DNA of 64,000 nucleotides from an uncultured Sphingomonadaceae bacterium (GTDB taxonomy: Bacteria; Pseudomonadota; Alphaproteobacteria; Sphingomonadales; Sphingomonadaceae), in contig CANLQE010000001.1 of assembly GCA_947493215.1 (NCBI GenBank), positions 1,054,001-1,118,000 on the forward strand, read 5' to 3'. Below, piece after piece: positions 18,194 through 26,926 of the stretch. The first letter of the stretch is position 1; each line of letters opens with the position of its first letter. A model generated the notes under the pieces. It ran no database searches. It was given only the letters and a program-made list of their open reading frames with translations, and was not told the origin of the DNA. The position numbers and the translations under genes were made by a program.

Positions 18194-19900
18194 ATGCCTT
18201 CGCCATTAGACACGATGATCAACGAAACACTGGCAGCAATGACACAGCCGGGGCAGCTTTTGGAGCTGGATAGCGTCCAGAAATATGGCGTGGATATGCC
18301 AATTTTCAAAAATGCGCCCAATAATGTTTCCGATTATTTTGCCTTTTTCTGCATGCAGCATGCGGACAAGGAATTTCTTGTGGATGGTGATATCCGTTTG
18401 ACTTTTAAGGATACTTATGCCGCCGCTCGGGTGCTGGCTGGCGGATTGGTCGCCGGACATGGCGTTCAAAAAGGGGACCGGATCGGGATTGCGGCGCGCA
18501 ATTCGGCAAATTGGATCATCCTCGACATGGCGATCACCATGGCGGGCGGCGTCTCGACTAAACTTAATGGCTGGTGGCAGGGCGATGAGCTTGCTGATGG
18601 CATTGAAGATGTTAGCTGTTCGATTGTTTTTGCCGATAAGCAGCGCGCCGCGCGGCTTGCCGAATCGGGTCGCGATCACGGGGCCGATGTGGTCTTGTTT
18701 GAACATGACGTGCCGCCACTGGAAGGATTGAAGGCCTGTCTGACAAAAGGTGGCGACGCAGAAACCGCGTTGCCGCAAATGGGACCTGAGGACAACGCGA
18801 CCATATTGTTCACATCCGGTTCTACCGGGCGGTCCAAAGGCGCCTATGCCGAGCACCGGTCGGTGGTGCAGGGCGCGATGAGTTTTGTCGGCGCTTTTGC
18901 GGTGATGGCGCATCTGATGGAAAAAGCCGGAACGTTGCCGGATATCCAGCCGACTGCTTTGGTGGCTGTGCCTTTGTTCCATGTCACCGCGTCCGTGCCA
19001 TTGATCCTCGTCAGCTTTGCGATTGGCCGTAAGCTGGTGATGATGAAAAAATGGGATGCCGAAGAAGCGATGCGGCTGATCGAGAAAGAAAAGGTAACCT
19101 ATTTTGTGGGCGTGCCACTGATGAGCATGGAGATTTATTCGCATCCCAAGCTCAAGGATTATGACCTTAGCACCTGTGTTTCCATGGCCGCTGGCGGGGC
19201 GCCGCGTCCGGTCGAGCATGTCAAACGGATTAAAGAAGGCATGGGTAAGGGCTTTCCATTAATCGGTTATGGACTGACCGAAACCAATGGTGTGGGCTGT
19301 TCCAACACTAACGAAAATTATCTGGAGAAGCCAGACAGCACCGGTCGCGCGACGCCGCCGATTGTTGATGTCGGAATATTGGATGATGATGGTAACAAGG
19401 TGGCGCAGGGCGAACGCGGTGAAGTCTGCATTCGCAGCAGCGCCAATTTTACCGGCTATTGGAATAACGAACAGGCGACCAAGGATGCCTTTACCGATGA
19501 CGGCTATTTCCGCAGCGGCGATATCGGTTATCTTGATCCAGACGGTTATCTCTACATTGTCGATCGCAAGAAAGAGATTATCATTCGTGGCGGCGAAAAC
19601 ATTAGCTGTCAGGAAGTCGAAGCGGCGATCTATGGTCACACGGCTATTGCCGAAGCTTGTATTTTTGGTGTCGATGATGAACGCTTCGGTGAAGTTCCGG
19701 CGTTGGTTTATCATGTGAAAGAAGGCCAAAGCTTGCCGCAGGACGAACTGCTGGACTTCCTCAAAGACAAGCTCGCGCCGTTCAAGATGCCGGTGCATAT
19801 CTGGGAATATGATGAACCGCTGCCCAAGCTCGGTACCGCGAAAATTGCCAAAATCGTGCTAGCCAAGAGGCATCGGGAAATGCTGGCCGGCACCGGATGA
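18194..19900 (+). CDS. AMP-forming acyl-CoA synthetase
   Basis: A 568-residue ANL-superfamily enzyme that activates a fatty or other carboxylic acid to its CoA thioester through an acyl-AMP. The P-loop-like motif ILFTSGSTGRSKGAYAEHR sits near residue 205. YGLTETNG is motif A5, DGYFRSGDIGYLDPDGYL is A7, and the C-terminal catalytic Lys lies in PKLGTAKIAK. ATG 18194 is preceded by GGGAG at 18180-18184 and starts the recognisable protein. It overlaps glnD by 4 bases (ATGA). Chain-length preference is not readable. Confidence 0.87.
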   Translation: MPSPLDTMINETLAAMTQPGQLLELDSVQKYGVDMPIFKNAPNNVSDYFAFFCMQHADKEFLVDGDIRLTFKDTYAAARVLAGGLVAGHGVQKGDRIGIAARNSANWIILDMAITMAGGVSTKLNGWWQGDELADGIEDVSCSIVFADKQRAARLAESGRDHGADVVLFEHDVPPLEGLKACLTKGGDAETALPQMGPEDNATILFTSGSTGRSKGAYAEHRSVVQGAMSFVGAFAVMAHLMEKAGTLPDIQPTALVAVPLFHVTASVPLILVSFAIGRKLVMMKKWDAEEAMRLIEKEKVTYFVGVPLMSMEIYSHPKLKDYDLSTCVSMAAGGAPRPVEHVKRIKEGMGKGFPLIGYGLTETNGVGCSNTNENYLEKPDSTGRATPPIVDVGILDDDGNKVAQGERGEVCIRSSANFTGYWNNEQATKDAFTDDGYFRSGDIGYLDPDGYLYIVDRKKEIIIRGGENISCQEVEAAIYGHTAIAEACIFGVDDERFGEVPALVYHVKEGQSLPQDELLDFLKDKLAPFKMPVHIWEYDEPLPKLGTAKIAKIVLAKRHREMLAGTG

Positions 19901-22680
19901 ATATAAGCGCCAATATACCTAAGCCGGCGGCTGATCCGGGAAAGCGGATTGTCCGGCAGCGGGATATTATCAATCGTCGCAAGCTAGCCGAAGCGATTGA
20001 AGCGTTAATAGCCGAACATGGTATGGCGAAAGCCCGTCCTGAAATATTGTCATTGTTGCAAGATGCGTTGGCCGATGGCCGCGCGGAGATAAGCCGGCGC
20101 TTGGTCGAAAAGCCCTCTGCTGGCCACGAAGCGGCGGCGGCCCAGTCGTTCCTGATCGACCAGCTTGTGCGGCTCATCCATGACATTGCGGTGGGCCACC
20201 AATATCCGGTGAGCAACCCGTCTTCGGGCGAACGGATCGCGGTGATGGCCGTTGGCGGCTATGGTCGCGGAGAAATGGCGCCCCATAGCGATGTGGATAT
20301 CGCTTTTCTGACGCCATTTAAACAGACGAGCTGGACCGAGCAGGCCATTGAAGCGATGCTCTATTGGTTATGGGACCTCGGTCTGAAAGTGGGCCAGAGC
20401 AGCCGTTCGATCGACGAGATGGTGCGGATGGCCAATGAAGATTTGAGCATCCGTACGGCCTTGTTGGAGGGGCGCTACGTCTGGGGTGACGCGGGTGTAT
20501 ATGAAGAATCGAAAGCCCGTTTTTTTGCCGATGTAGTCTCTGGTACAGACCGCACTTTCGTATCGGAAAAACTGGCCGAACGCGATGCACGTCATGTGCG
20601 CATGGGCGATAGTCGCTATGTCGTTGAACCCAATGTCAAGGAAGGCAAGGGGGGGTTGCGCGATCTGCAGACACTTTACTGGATCGGCAAATATATTCAC
20701 CGTGTCGTATCAGCCGAAGAACTTATTGACGTTGGTCTGCTGACGACGAACGAGTTTAGACGCTTTCGCAAGGCTGCCAATTTCCTATGGGCGGTGCGTT
20801 GTCACATGCATGATATGACGGGCCGAGCGGAGGATCGTCTGACCTTCGACCTGCAACCGGGCATAGCAGAGCGGATGCGTTTTGCTGATCGGCCCGGCAA
20901 GTCTGCGGTCGAACGCTTCATGCAATATTACTTCCTGAACGCCAAAGTGGTGGGCAACCTGACCGGAGTATTTCTCGCTCATCTGGACGAGACCCATAAT
21001 GCCGGTGTGCGGCGGTTTATTCCCAACATTACGCGGCGGCCGAAAAAGCTAAAGGGCTTTACCTTGGATCGCGGACGGCTGGCGCTGCCGGACGAGAGTT
21101 TCTTTGAAGAGGATCCAGTCCGATTGATCGAAATTTTCCAGCTTGCTGACAAGCATGAACTGGAGATTCATCCATTGGCCATGCGCGCTGCGCGCCGGGA
21201 CGCGAAGCTGATTACCAACAAGATCCGCAAAGACCGCCGCGCCAACGCCTTGTTTCTGGATGTCCTCAGTTCGCCGCGTGATCCCGAACTCGTCCTGCGC
21301 TGGATGAACGAAGCCTCTATTTTCGGGCGCTTCATTCCTGATTTTGGCCGGGTGGTCGCGCAGATGCAGTTCGACATGTATCACCATTATACAGTCGACG
21401 AGCATAGCATCCGCGCCATTGGCTTGCTTGCCCGAATTGGTAGCGGTGATCTGGTGGAGGATCATCCCAATTCGACCCAGACGATCAAGAAACTGAAAAA
21501 CCGGCGCGTGTTGTTTGTCGCGACTTTGTTGCATGATATTGCCAAAGGAAGAGGCGGTGACCATAGCGTGCTTGGCGCTGAAGTGGCGATGAAATTATGT
21601 CCGCGGCTGGGGCTTGAGCCCTATGAAACGGAGCTAGTGGCTTGGCTGGTGCGGCATCATTTGTTGATGTCCGCAATGGCATTCAAGCGCGACTTGTCGG
21701 ATTTCAAAACCATTCAGGACTTTGTCAGCCAAGTGAAAAGCATTGAACGGCTCCGCTTGCTCACCGTTCTGACCGTTGTCGATATTCGCGCCGTCGGGCC
21801 AGGAATTTGGAATAGTTGGAAAAGGCAATTGTTGACGGACCTGTTTCAGGCCGCCGAAGAAATGCTGCTGCTCGGTCATAAACAACGCGGACGTAAGGAA
21901 CGGATAACCCAGAAAAAAATGGCATTGGCGGAAACGCTGGATTTGCCGAAAGCGCAATTTGCAAAATTGGCCAAGCGCTTGACCGATCCGTATTGGATTG
22001 CCGAGCCAGATGATATCATTGCCCATAATGCCCGTCTCATGATGCATGCAGGGGATGATAATCTCGCGATATCGGCCGAAGCTTATCCCGAACGCGGTGC
22101 GACGTTGGTAACTATTTATGCGGCCGATCATCCGGGTCTTTTCTATCGCATAGCCGGCGGCATCCATGTTGCAGGCGGCAACATCATCGATGCCCGTATT
22201 CACACGACTCGAGATGGCATGGCGCTGGATAATTTTCTGGTACAAGACCAATATGGTCAACCTTTTGCCGAAGAGAACCAGCTTGAACGATTGAAGCAAG
22301 CGGTCGAGGATGCGTTGGCCAATCGGTCTAAACTGGCGACTAAGCTTGAAGCCCGTCCGCTCTCTCATTCGCGCGCAGGCGCATTTAACATTGTCCCAAA
22401 TGCGATGGTCGACAGCGATGCGTCTAATCGCTTCACGGTGATCGAAGTAACCGCGCAGGACCGTCCCGCCTTACTGAACGAGCTTGCTTACGCGTTGTTC
22501 GAATCCAAGGTTACAGTGCATAGCGCCCATATCGCGACCTATGGCGAGCGCGCGGTGGATACATTTTATCTTACTGATCTGCTGGGCGGGAAAATTGAAA
22601 GCAAGGCGCGATTAAACAATTTGAAAAAGAAGTTGATCAAAGCGGCTACCCAAAAAGAAGCGGCGAAAACCGCAGCCTAA
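19897..22680 (+). CDS. glnD: Bifunctional [protein-PII] uridylyltransferase/uridylyl-removing enzyme
   Basis: A 927-residue nitrogen-status sensor that uridylylates PII proteins when glutamine is low and removes UMP when it is high. Order of domains: nucleotidyltransferase (GGYGRGEMAPHSDVDIAF, about 117-134), a central helical region, an HD domain (TLLHDIAKGRGGDHS, about 543-557), and two ACT domains (from about 734 and 846) that bind glutamine. All catalytic motifs are intact. It starts within the stop of the acyl-CoA ligase gene (4-base overlap) and ends 4 bases into the convergent DUF177 gene. Confidence 0.95.
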   Translation: MNISANIPKPAADPGKRIVRQRDIINRRKLAEAIEALIAEHGMAKARPEILSLLQDALADGRAEISRRLVEKPSAGHEAAAAQSFLIDQLVRLIHDIAVGHQYPVSNPSSGERIAVMAVGGYGRGEMAPHSDVDIAFLTPFKQTSWTEQAIEAMLYWLWDLGLKVGQSSRSIDEMVRMANEDLSIRTALLEGRYVWGDAGVYEESKARFFADVVSGTDRTFVSEKLAERDARHVRMGDSRYVVEPNVKEGKGGLRDLQTLYWIGKYIHRVVSAEELIDVGLLTTNEFRRFRKAANFLWAVRCHMHDMTGRAEDRLTFDLQPGIAERMRFADRPGKSAVERFMQYYFLNAKVVGNLTGVFLAHLDETHNAGVRRFIPNITRRPKKLKGFTLDRGRLALPDESFFEEDPVRLIEIFQLADKHELEIHPLAMRAARRDAKLITNKIRKDRRANALFLDVLSSPRDPELVLRWMNEASIFGRFIPDFGRVVAQMQFDMYHHYTVDEHSIRAIGLLARIGSGDLVEDHPNSTQTIKKLKNRRVLFVATLLHDIAKGRGGDHSVLGAEVAMKLCPRLGLEPYETELVAWLVRHHLLMSAMAFKRDLSDFKTIQDFVSQVKSIERLRLLTVLTVVDIRAVGPGIWNSWKRQLLTDLFQAAEEMLLLGHKQRGRKERITQKKMALAETLDLPKAQFAKLAKRLTDPYWIAEPDDIIAHNARLMMHAGDDNLAISAEAYPERGATLVTIYAADHPGLFYRIAGGIHVAGGNIIDARIHTTRDGMALDNFLVQDQYGQPFAEENQLERLKQAVEDALANRSKLATKLEARPLSHSRAGAFNIVPNAMVDSDASNRFTVIEVTAQDRPALLNELAYALFESKVTVHSAHIATYGERAVDTFYLTDLLGGKIESKARLNNLKKKLIKAATQKEAAKTAA

Positions 22681-23219
22681 CCCAGCTTGTCTTTCAGTGC
22701 CGCAAGCGCGCCAAAAGGGCCGGCTTCTTCTTCGCTCTTCAGTCCCGTTTTTTCTGCTGCAATGTCTGCATCGGGACCGCGCGGATATGGATCGAGCGCT
22801 AGGAACAATGTTTGCGCAATGGCTTCTCCCAGATCAATTTGCGCATTTTCATATTCAATCATATCGCAATCTTCTGTGGCGAGCTCGATTTCCTCTTCAG
22901 CCGGCGCGATCTCCGTTTTTTCGACAAAGACAATGTCAAATTCTTCGGCAACGCCGACGGGAAATGGTTGGCCGCTGACCGAGCAAGCCTGGTGCAGGTC
23001 GGACCGGATATTTCCGGTGAATCGGATTTCATGCTCTTTCGCCTCCAGGCGATAGTCTGCGGTGATCGACTCTATTGATGGCAAATCAAAGCGGTCGGAC
23101 AGTGCCTGACGCTGATCGTGATTGGCGACAATTTTCCCGGTCAAAGCTGCGCCGCCAATATCGGACAGTTTGACGATTTTAGAGAGTTCTGGTGACGGTA
23201 AAGGTAATATTTCTGTCAT
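22677..23219 (-). CDS. DUF177/YceD family protein
   Basis: A 180-residue acidic protein of the YceD family. Relatives often sit next to rpmF and are tied to rRNA or ribosome maturation. The pattern from LHQACSVSGQPFPVGVAEEFDI is the family core (the usual CxRC replaced by CSVSG). A low-complexity acidic middle (EIAPAEEEIELATED) follows. It overlaps the upstream chaperone gene by 4 bases, an arrangement common in Sphingomonadales. Molecular function is not established here. Confidence 0.8.
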   Translation of the reverse strand: MTEILPLPSPELSKIVKLSDIGGAALTGKIVANHDQRQALSDRFDLPSIESITADYRLEAKEHEIRFTGNIRSDLHQACSVSGQPFPVGVAEEFDIVFVEKTEIAPAEEEIELATEDCDMIEYENAQIDLGEAIAQTLFLALDPYPRGPDADIAAEKTGLKSEEEAGPFGALAALKDKLG

Positions 23220-23743
23220 GCCGCTGCCTTTCCGATATTCCCGGCGATAATTTGGTCGGTCGCTAATTTGGTCAAGCGGTCATAAAAATTTGCAAAATTC
23301 TTGGTTGTGAAATCTAGCCCCGCTGCTGCAGGCGGTTCGCCGCGATAAAGGTTCCGGGACAAGGCTTCATCAAGTTTCGCATCGCCAGTCAGCGCATCGC
23401 GATAGGCGCCCAGACGTCCGCCCAGCGCGCTCATCATCTCGCCAACCCGCTTGCCGACAATCAAATCGCCAATGCCTATCTGGCGCAACTGCCCTTCCAT
23501 ATCCGTGACAAATAGCTCTGTGAGCCACGCTATTTCCTGCCTTGCCTCGTCAGTCTGGTCCAGCCGGATCAGCACGGCACAAAGAGATGCCGCGATCATA
23601 TCGAAGCGCCCGTCCAGTGAGTCAGGAACGCCGCCTTGTTCATACCAGTCTGGGCGTCGGCCTTCTGCGATAACGGCATCATAAAGCGGCTGCATCACCA
23701 TATTCGGATTTTTGCGGCCCAGTAGCTCGTTTAAGAATGACAT
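23216..23743 (-). CDS. Ubiquinol-cytochrome c chaperone (Cbp3-like)
   Basis: A 175-residue member of the ubiquinol-cytochrome c chaperone family, whose mitochondrial member CBP3/UQCC1 aids cytochrome b assembly in complex III. The sequence WYEQGGVPDSLDGRFDM and the middle VGKRVGEMMSALGGRLGAY are typical. It lacks membrane segments. The 4-base overlap with the DUF177 gene shows co-transcription. The function in this organism is inferred from the family. Confidence 0.82.
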   Translation of the reverse strand: MSFLNELLGRKNPNMVMQPLYDAVIAEGRRPDWYEQGGVPDSLDGRFDMIAASLCAVLIRLDQTDEARQEIAWLTELFVTDMEGQLRQIGIGDLIVGKRVGEMMSALGGRLGAYRDALTGDAKLDEALSRNLYRGEPPAAAGLDFTTKNFANFYDRLTKLATDQIIAGNIGKAAA

Positions 23744-23941
23744 TGTTTGTTCTGACCCCGAATATTGTTTTAAACGCGCCCGGCTTCTGACCGGTTATGT
23801 TAAGACTACATACAGGGGATATTGATATTTACACTGCGAGATGCAATGGGCCTTTTCTCAAGCGGTTAAAAAACTGCTATAGAGATTTAAAGCGCCTTTT
23901 GCAGCAAACGCCATGGGCGGCCGTTTTGGAGAAGTGAGTAG

Positions 23942-24439
23942 ATGTTTAGCCAATTGAATATGCCCAAGATGAAAATGCACGCTATGCTGACCGGGCTGGT
24001 CGCAGGCGGGTTATTATTGTCTGGTTGCTCACAGGTCCGAGGCCATCAGGGCTATATTGTCGATACGGTGCTTACCAATGCGATCCAGCCTGGGCTGGAT
24101 AACCGCCAATCAGTTGAGGCCTCTTTAGGGCGCCCGACATTTACCGCGCAATTTGATGATAAGACCTGGTATTATGTCTCCCGGGAGACGAAGCAACTGG
24201 CATTTAACTCCCCTACGCCGCGAGATCAGATGGTCATGCGCATCACTTTTGACGAAGCTGGTAATGTTACAGCCGTTGACCGGACTGGGCTGGAACTGGT
24301 CGCAAGCATTAGCCCGGATGGCGATACCACTCCGACACTGGGCCGCGAACGCTCTTTCTTCGAAGAGCTATTCGGCAATATCGGCGCGGTTGGCGCGCCG
24401 GGTGCCCAAAGCCCCAGCAACGATCCAACCCGGCCTTAA
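23942..24439 (+). CDS. bamE: Outer membrane assembly lipoprotein BamE
   Basis: A 165-residue lipoprotein of the BamE/SmpA family, a non-enzymatic subunit of the BAM complex that inserts beta-barrel proteins. The signal peptide ends with the lipobox LLSGC near residues 25-29. The small alpha/beta domain shows GLDNRQSVEASLGRPTF and TWYYVSRETK. The C-terminal tail is Pro/Ser-rich and disordered. GGAG at about 23929 precedes the ATG by 9 bases. The 198-base gap upstream separates it from the divergent cbp3 gene and should hold both promoters. Confidence 0.9.
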   Translation: MFSQLNMPKMKMHAMLTGLVAGGLLLSGCSQVRGHQGYIVDTVLTNAIQPGLDNRQSVEASLGRPTFTAQFDDKTWYYVSRETKQLAFNSPTPRDQMVMRITFDEAGNVTAVDRTGLELVASISPDGDTTPTLGRERSFFEELFGNIGAVGAPGAQSPSNDPTRP

Positions 24440-24474
24440 CGTCAGTTTAAGCTAATTTCCCGCTCGGGATAGCG

Positions 24475-26745
24475 CTATTTGGCGATACCACTTGCGGCCA
24501 ATACAGCCAGCGTGACCAGCTCGGACGCGGTGGATGCCATGGTTGCGATCTGCACCGATTTGTCCAGACCCACCAGCATCGGCCCGATCACTGCATCGCC
24601 TCCAAGTTCGCGGAGCAATTTGGCAGACAGGTTCGCCGACTGTAATCCTGGCATGACCAGCACATTGGCGGTGCCGGACAAGCGATTGAACGGATAATTT
24701 GCCATTAATTTTGGATTGAGCGCGACATCGGGCGCCATTTCGCCTTCATATTCAAAATTCACGCGGCGGCCATCCAATGTGGCAACAGCTTCCCGAATAT
24801 TTTCGAGCCAGCGGCCAGCAGGATTTCCAAAGGTCGAATAGCTGAGGAAGGCTACACGGGGTTCATGCCCCATTTTCCGGGCGACCGCAGCGGTTTGCTC
24901 GGCAATATCGGCCAGTTCTTCGGCGGAAGGCCGTTCATTGACCGTGGTATCGGCCATAAACACCGTGTGGCTCTGTCCGACCATCACGTGAATGCCGAAA
25001 GCGGTGCGGCCTTTTTCGACATCAATAACCTTGGCGACGTCTTTAAATGTCTGCGAATAAGGCCGGGTCACGCCGGTAATCATGGCATCGCCCTGATCCA
25101 TAGCGAGTAAGGCCGAACCAAAGATATTGCGATCCTGATTGACCATGCGTTTGATGTCGCGCTCCATATGGCCTTTGCGGTGCAAGCGTTCATAAAGCAT
25201 GTTGACCATGTCCGGGACGAGCGGGCTATTGCGGGAGTTATGGATTTCAAAGCGATCGGGATCACTTACGCCCAGTTCCTGCAGTTTTTCGCGCACGCGG
25301 TCGTCGCGACCAACCAGGACAGGCGTGCCGTAACCGCCATCCTGAAACTGGATTGCTGCGCGTAGGACAACATCTTCTTCTGCTTCCGCAAAAATGACCC
25401 GTTTGGGTGACAAGCGGGACGTTTCATAGGCCTGCGTCAATACGGATGTGGTTGGATTGAGCCGTGCTTTCAGGCTTTGACGATAGGCATCGAGATCTTC
25501 AATCGGTTTTTGTGCGACACCGCTGTCCATCGCCGCCTTGGCAACAGCAGCAGAAACAACATCCATCAAGCGAGGATCGAACGGTGCTGGGATAATATAA
25601 TCCACGCCAAATGTCGGCGCTTGCCCGCCATAAGCGGCGGCGACTTCCTCGGGCACCTGTTCGCGGGCGAGTTCCGCAATGGCATAGGCCGCAGCGACTT
25701 TCATTTCTTCATTGATACGGGTTGCCCGTACATCCAGCGCGCCGCGGAAAATAAAGGGGAAGCCAAGTACGTTATTGACTTGATTGGGATAGTCCGACCG
25801 TCCGGTTGCAACAATGGCATCAGGCCGGGCCGCTTTGGCATCAGGCGGTGTGATTTCAGGGTCAGGATTGGCCATCGCAAAGATAATCGGCTTGTCGGCC
25901 ATATCCTTGACCATTTCGGGTTTCAGCGCGCCAGCTGCGGATAGTCCGAGGAATACGTCGGCACCTGTAAGCGCTTCGGTTAGATCGCGAGCATCAGTAT
26001 CAATCGCATGAGCGGATTTCCACTGGTCAACGTTGTCGCGACCGCGATAGATGACGCCGCTGCGGTCACACATGGTGAGATTGTCATGCGGCACGCCTAG
26101 TGATTTAATGAGCGAAGCACAGGCAATTGCGGCCGCGCCGGCGCCGTTCACCACAACTTTGATGTCTTTGACATCGCGATTAGTGAGCAGGCAAGCGTTG
26201 ATGATACCGGCCGCCGCGATAATCGCGGTGCCATGCTGATCATCGTGGAAAACCGGAATATTCATCTGATCGCGCAAAGTTTGCTCGATGATGAAACAGG
26301 CTGGGGCGCCAATATCTTCCAGATTAATGCCGCCGAAACTCGGTTCCATGATGCGCACCGCATTGATGAACGCATCGGTATCTTCGGTGTCCAGCTCGAT
26401 ATCAATGGAGTCAACATCGGCAAAACGCTTGAACAGGACGGCCTTGCCTTCCATCACTGGCTTGGAAGCAAGAGCGCCCAAATTGCCGAGCCCCAAAATA
26501 GCGGTACCGTTTGAGATGACTGCGACCAGATTGCCTTTTGCGGTATAATCATAAGCCTTGGAAGGGTCTTCGGCGATGGCGCGGACAGGTACGGCAACGC
26601 CCGGCGAATAAGCAAGGCTCAAATCGCGTTGGGTCGCCATCGGCTTTGACGCCACAATTTCAATTTTACCGGGACGTCCGTGGGAGTGGAATAATAAGGC
26701 TTCGCGCTCAGAAAATTCTACGTTGCTATCATTCTTGTCGGCCAA
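24475..26745 (-). CDS. maeB: NADP-dependent malic enzyme with phosphotransacetylase-like domain
   Basis: A protein of about 756 residues that decarboxylates malate to pyruvate. The N-terminal malic domain contains SLAYSPGVAVPV, and NADP binds near NGAGAAAIACASLIKSLG. A phosphotransacetylase-like domain from about residue 420 to the end is a regulatory module in MaeB-type enzymes. A TTG at 26745 is the likely start: GGAG at 26753-26756 (reverse strand) lies exactly 7 bases before it. An upstream ATG at 26784 is in frame but has no comparable site. It is divergent from mutS over about 180 bases. Confidence 0.92.
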   Translation of the reverse strand: MADKNDSNVEFSEREALLFHSHGRPGKIEIVASKPMATQRDLSLAYSPGVAVPVRAIAEDPSKAYDYTAKGNLVAVISNGTAILGLGNLGALASKPVMEGKAVLFKRFADVDSIDIELDTEDTDAFINAVRIMEPSFGGINLEDIGAPACFIIEQTLRDQMNIPVFHDDQHGTAIIAAAGIINACLLTNRDVKDIKVVVNGAGAAAIACASLIKSLGVPHDNLTMCDRSGVIYRGRDNVDQWKSAHAIDTDARDLTEALTGADVFLGLSAAGALKPEMVKDMADKPIIFAMANPDPEITPPDAKAARPDAIVATGRSDYPNQVNNVLGFPFIFRGALDVRATRINEEMKVAAAYAIAELAREQVPEEVAAAYGGQAPTFGVDYIIPAPFDPRLMDVVSAAVAKAAMDSGVAQKPIEDLDAYRQSLKARLNPTTSVLTQAYETSRLSPKRVIFAEAEEDVVLRAAIQFQDGGYGTPVLVGRDDRVREKLQELGVSDPDRFEIHNSRNSPLVPDMVNMLYERLHRKGHMERDIKRMVNQDRNIFGSALLAMDQGDAMITGVTRPYSQTFKDVAKVIDVEKGRTAFGIHVMVGQSHTVFMADTTVNERPSAEELADIAEQTAAVARKMGHEPRVAFLSYSTFGNPAGRWLENIREAVATLDGRRVNFEYEGEMAPDVALNPKLMANYPFNRLSGTANVLVMPGLQSANLSAKLLRELGGDAVIGPMLVGLDKSVQIATMASTASELVTLAVLAASGIAK

Positions 26746-26926
26746 ATTGTTTCTCCGTAATTTGGGTTTGGCACCCTCTGCCAAAATCCCCGCGTCCCTA
26801 ATAGTGCCTACCCCGATTGTTATAGCTTGGGCAAGTGTTGCTTCATCCGCCGTTCATCTATTTTTAACGGCCAAGTTTCTGATACGCGGCCTTTTCTGAA
26901 CGGCGGGTCTGGGCTATCGCATCCCC

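Noticed and set aside
18206-19219. Minus-strand 337-codon ORF in the acyl-CoA ligase gene
   Set aside because: His-rich antisense shadow of a well-supported enzyme gene.
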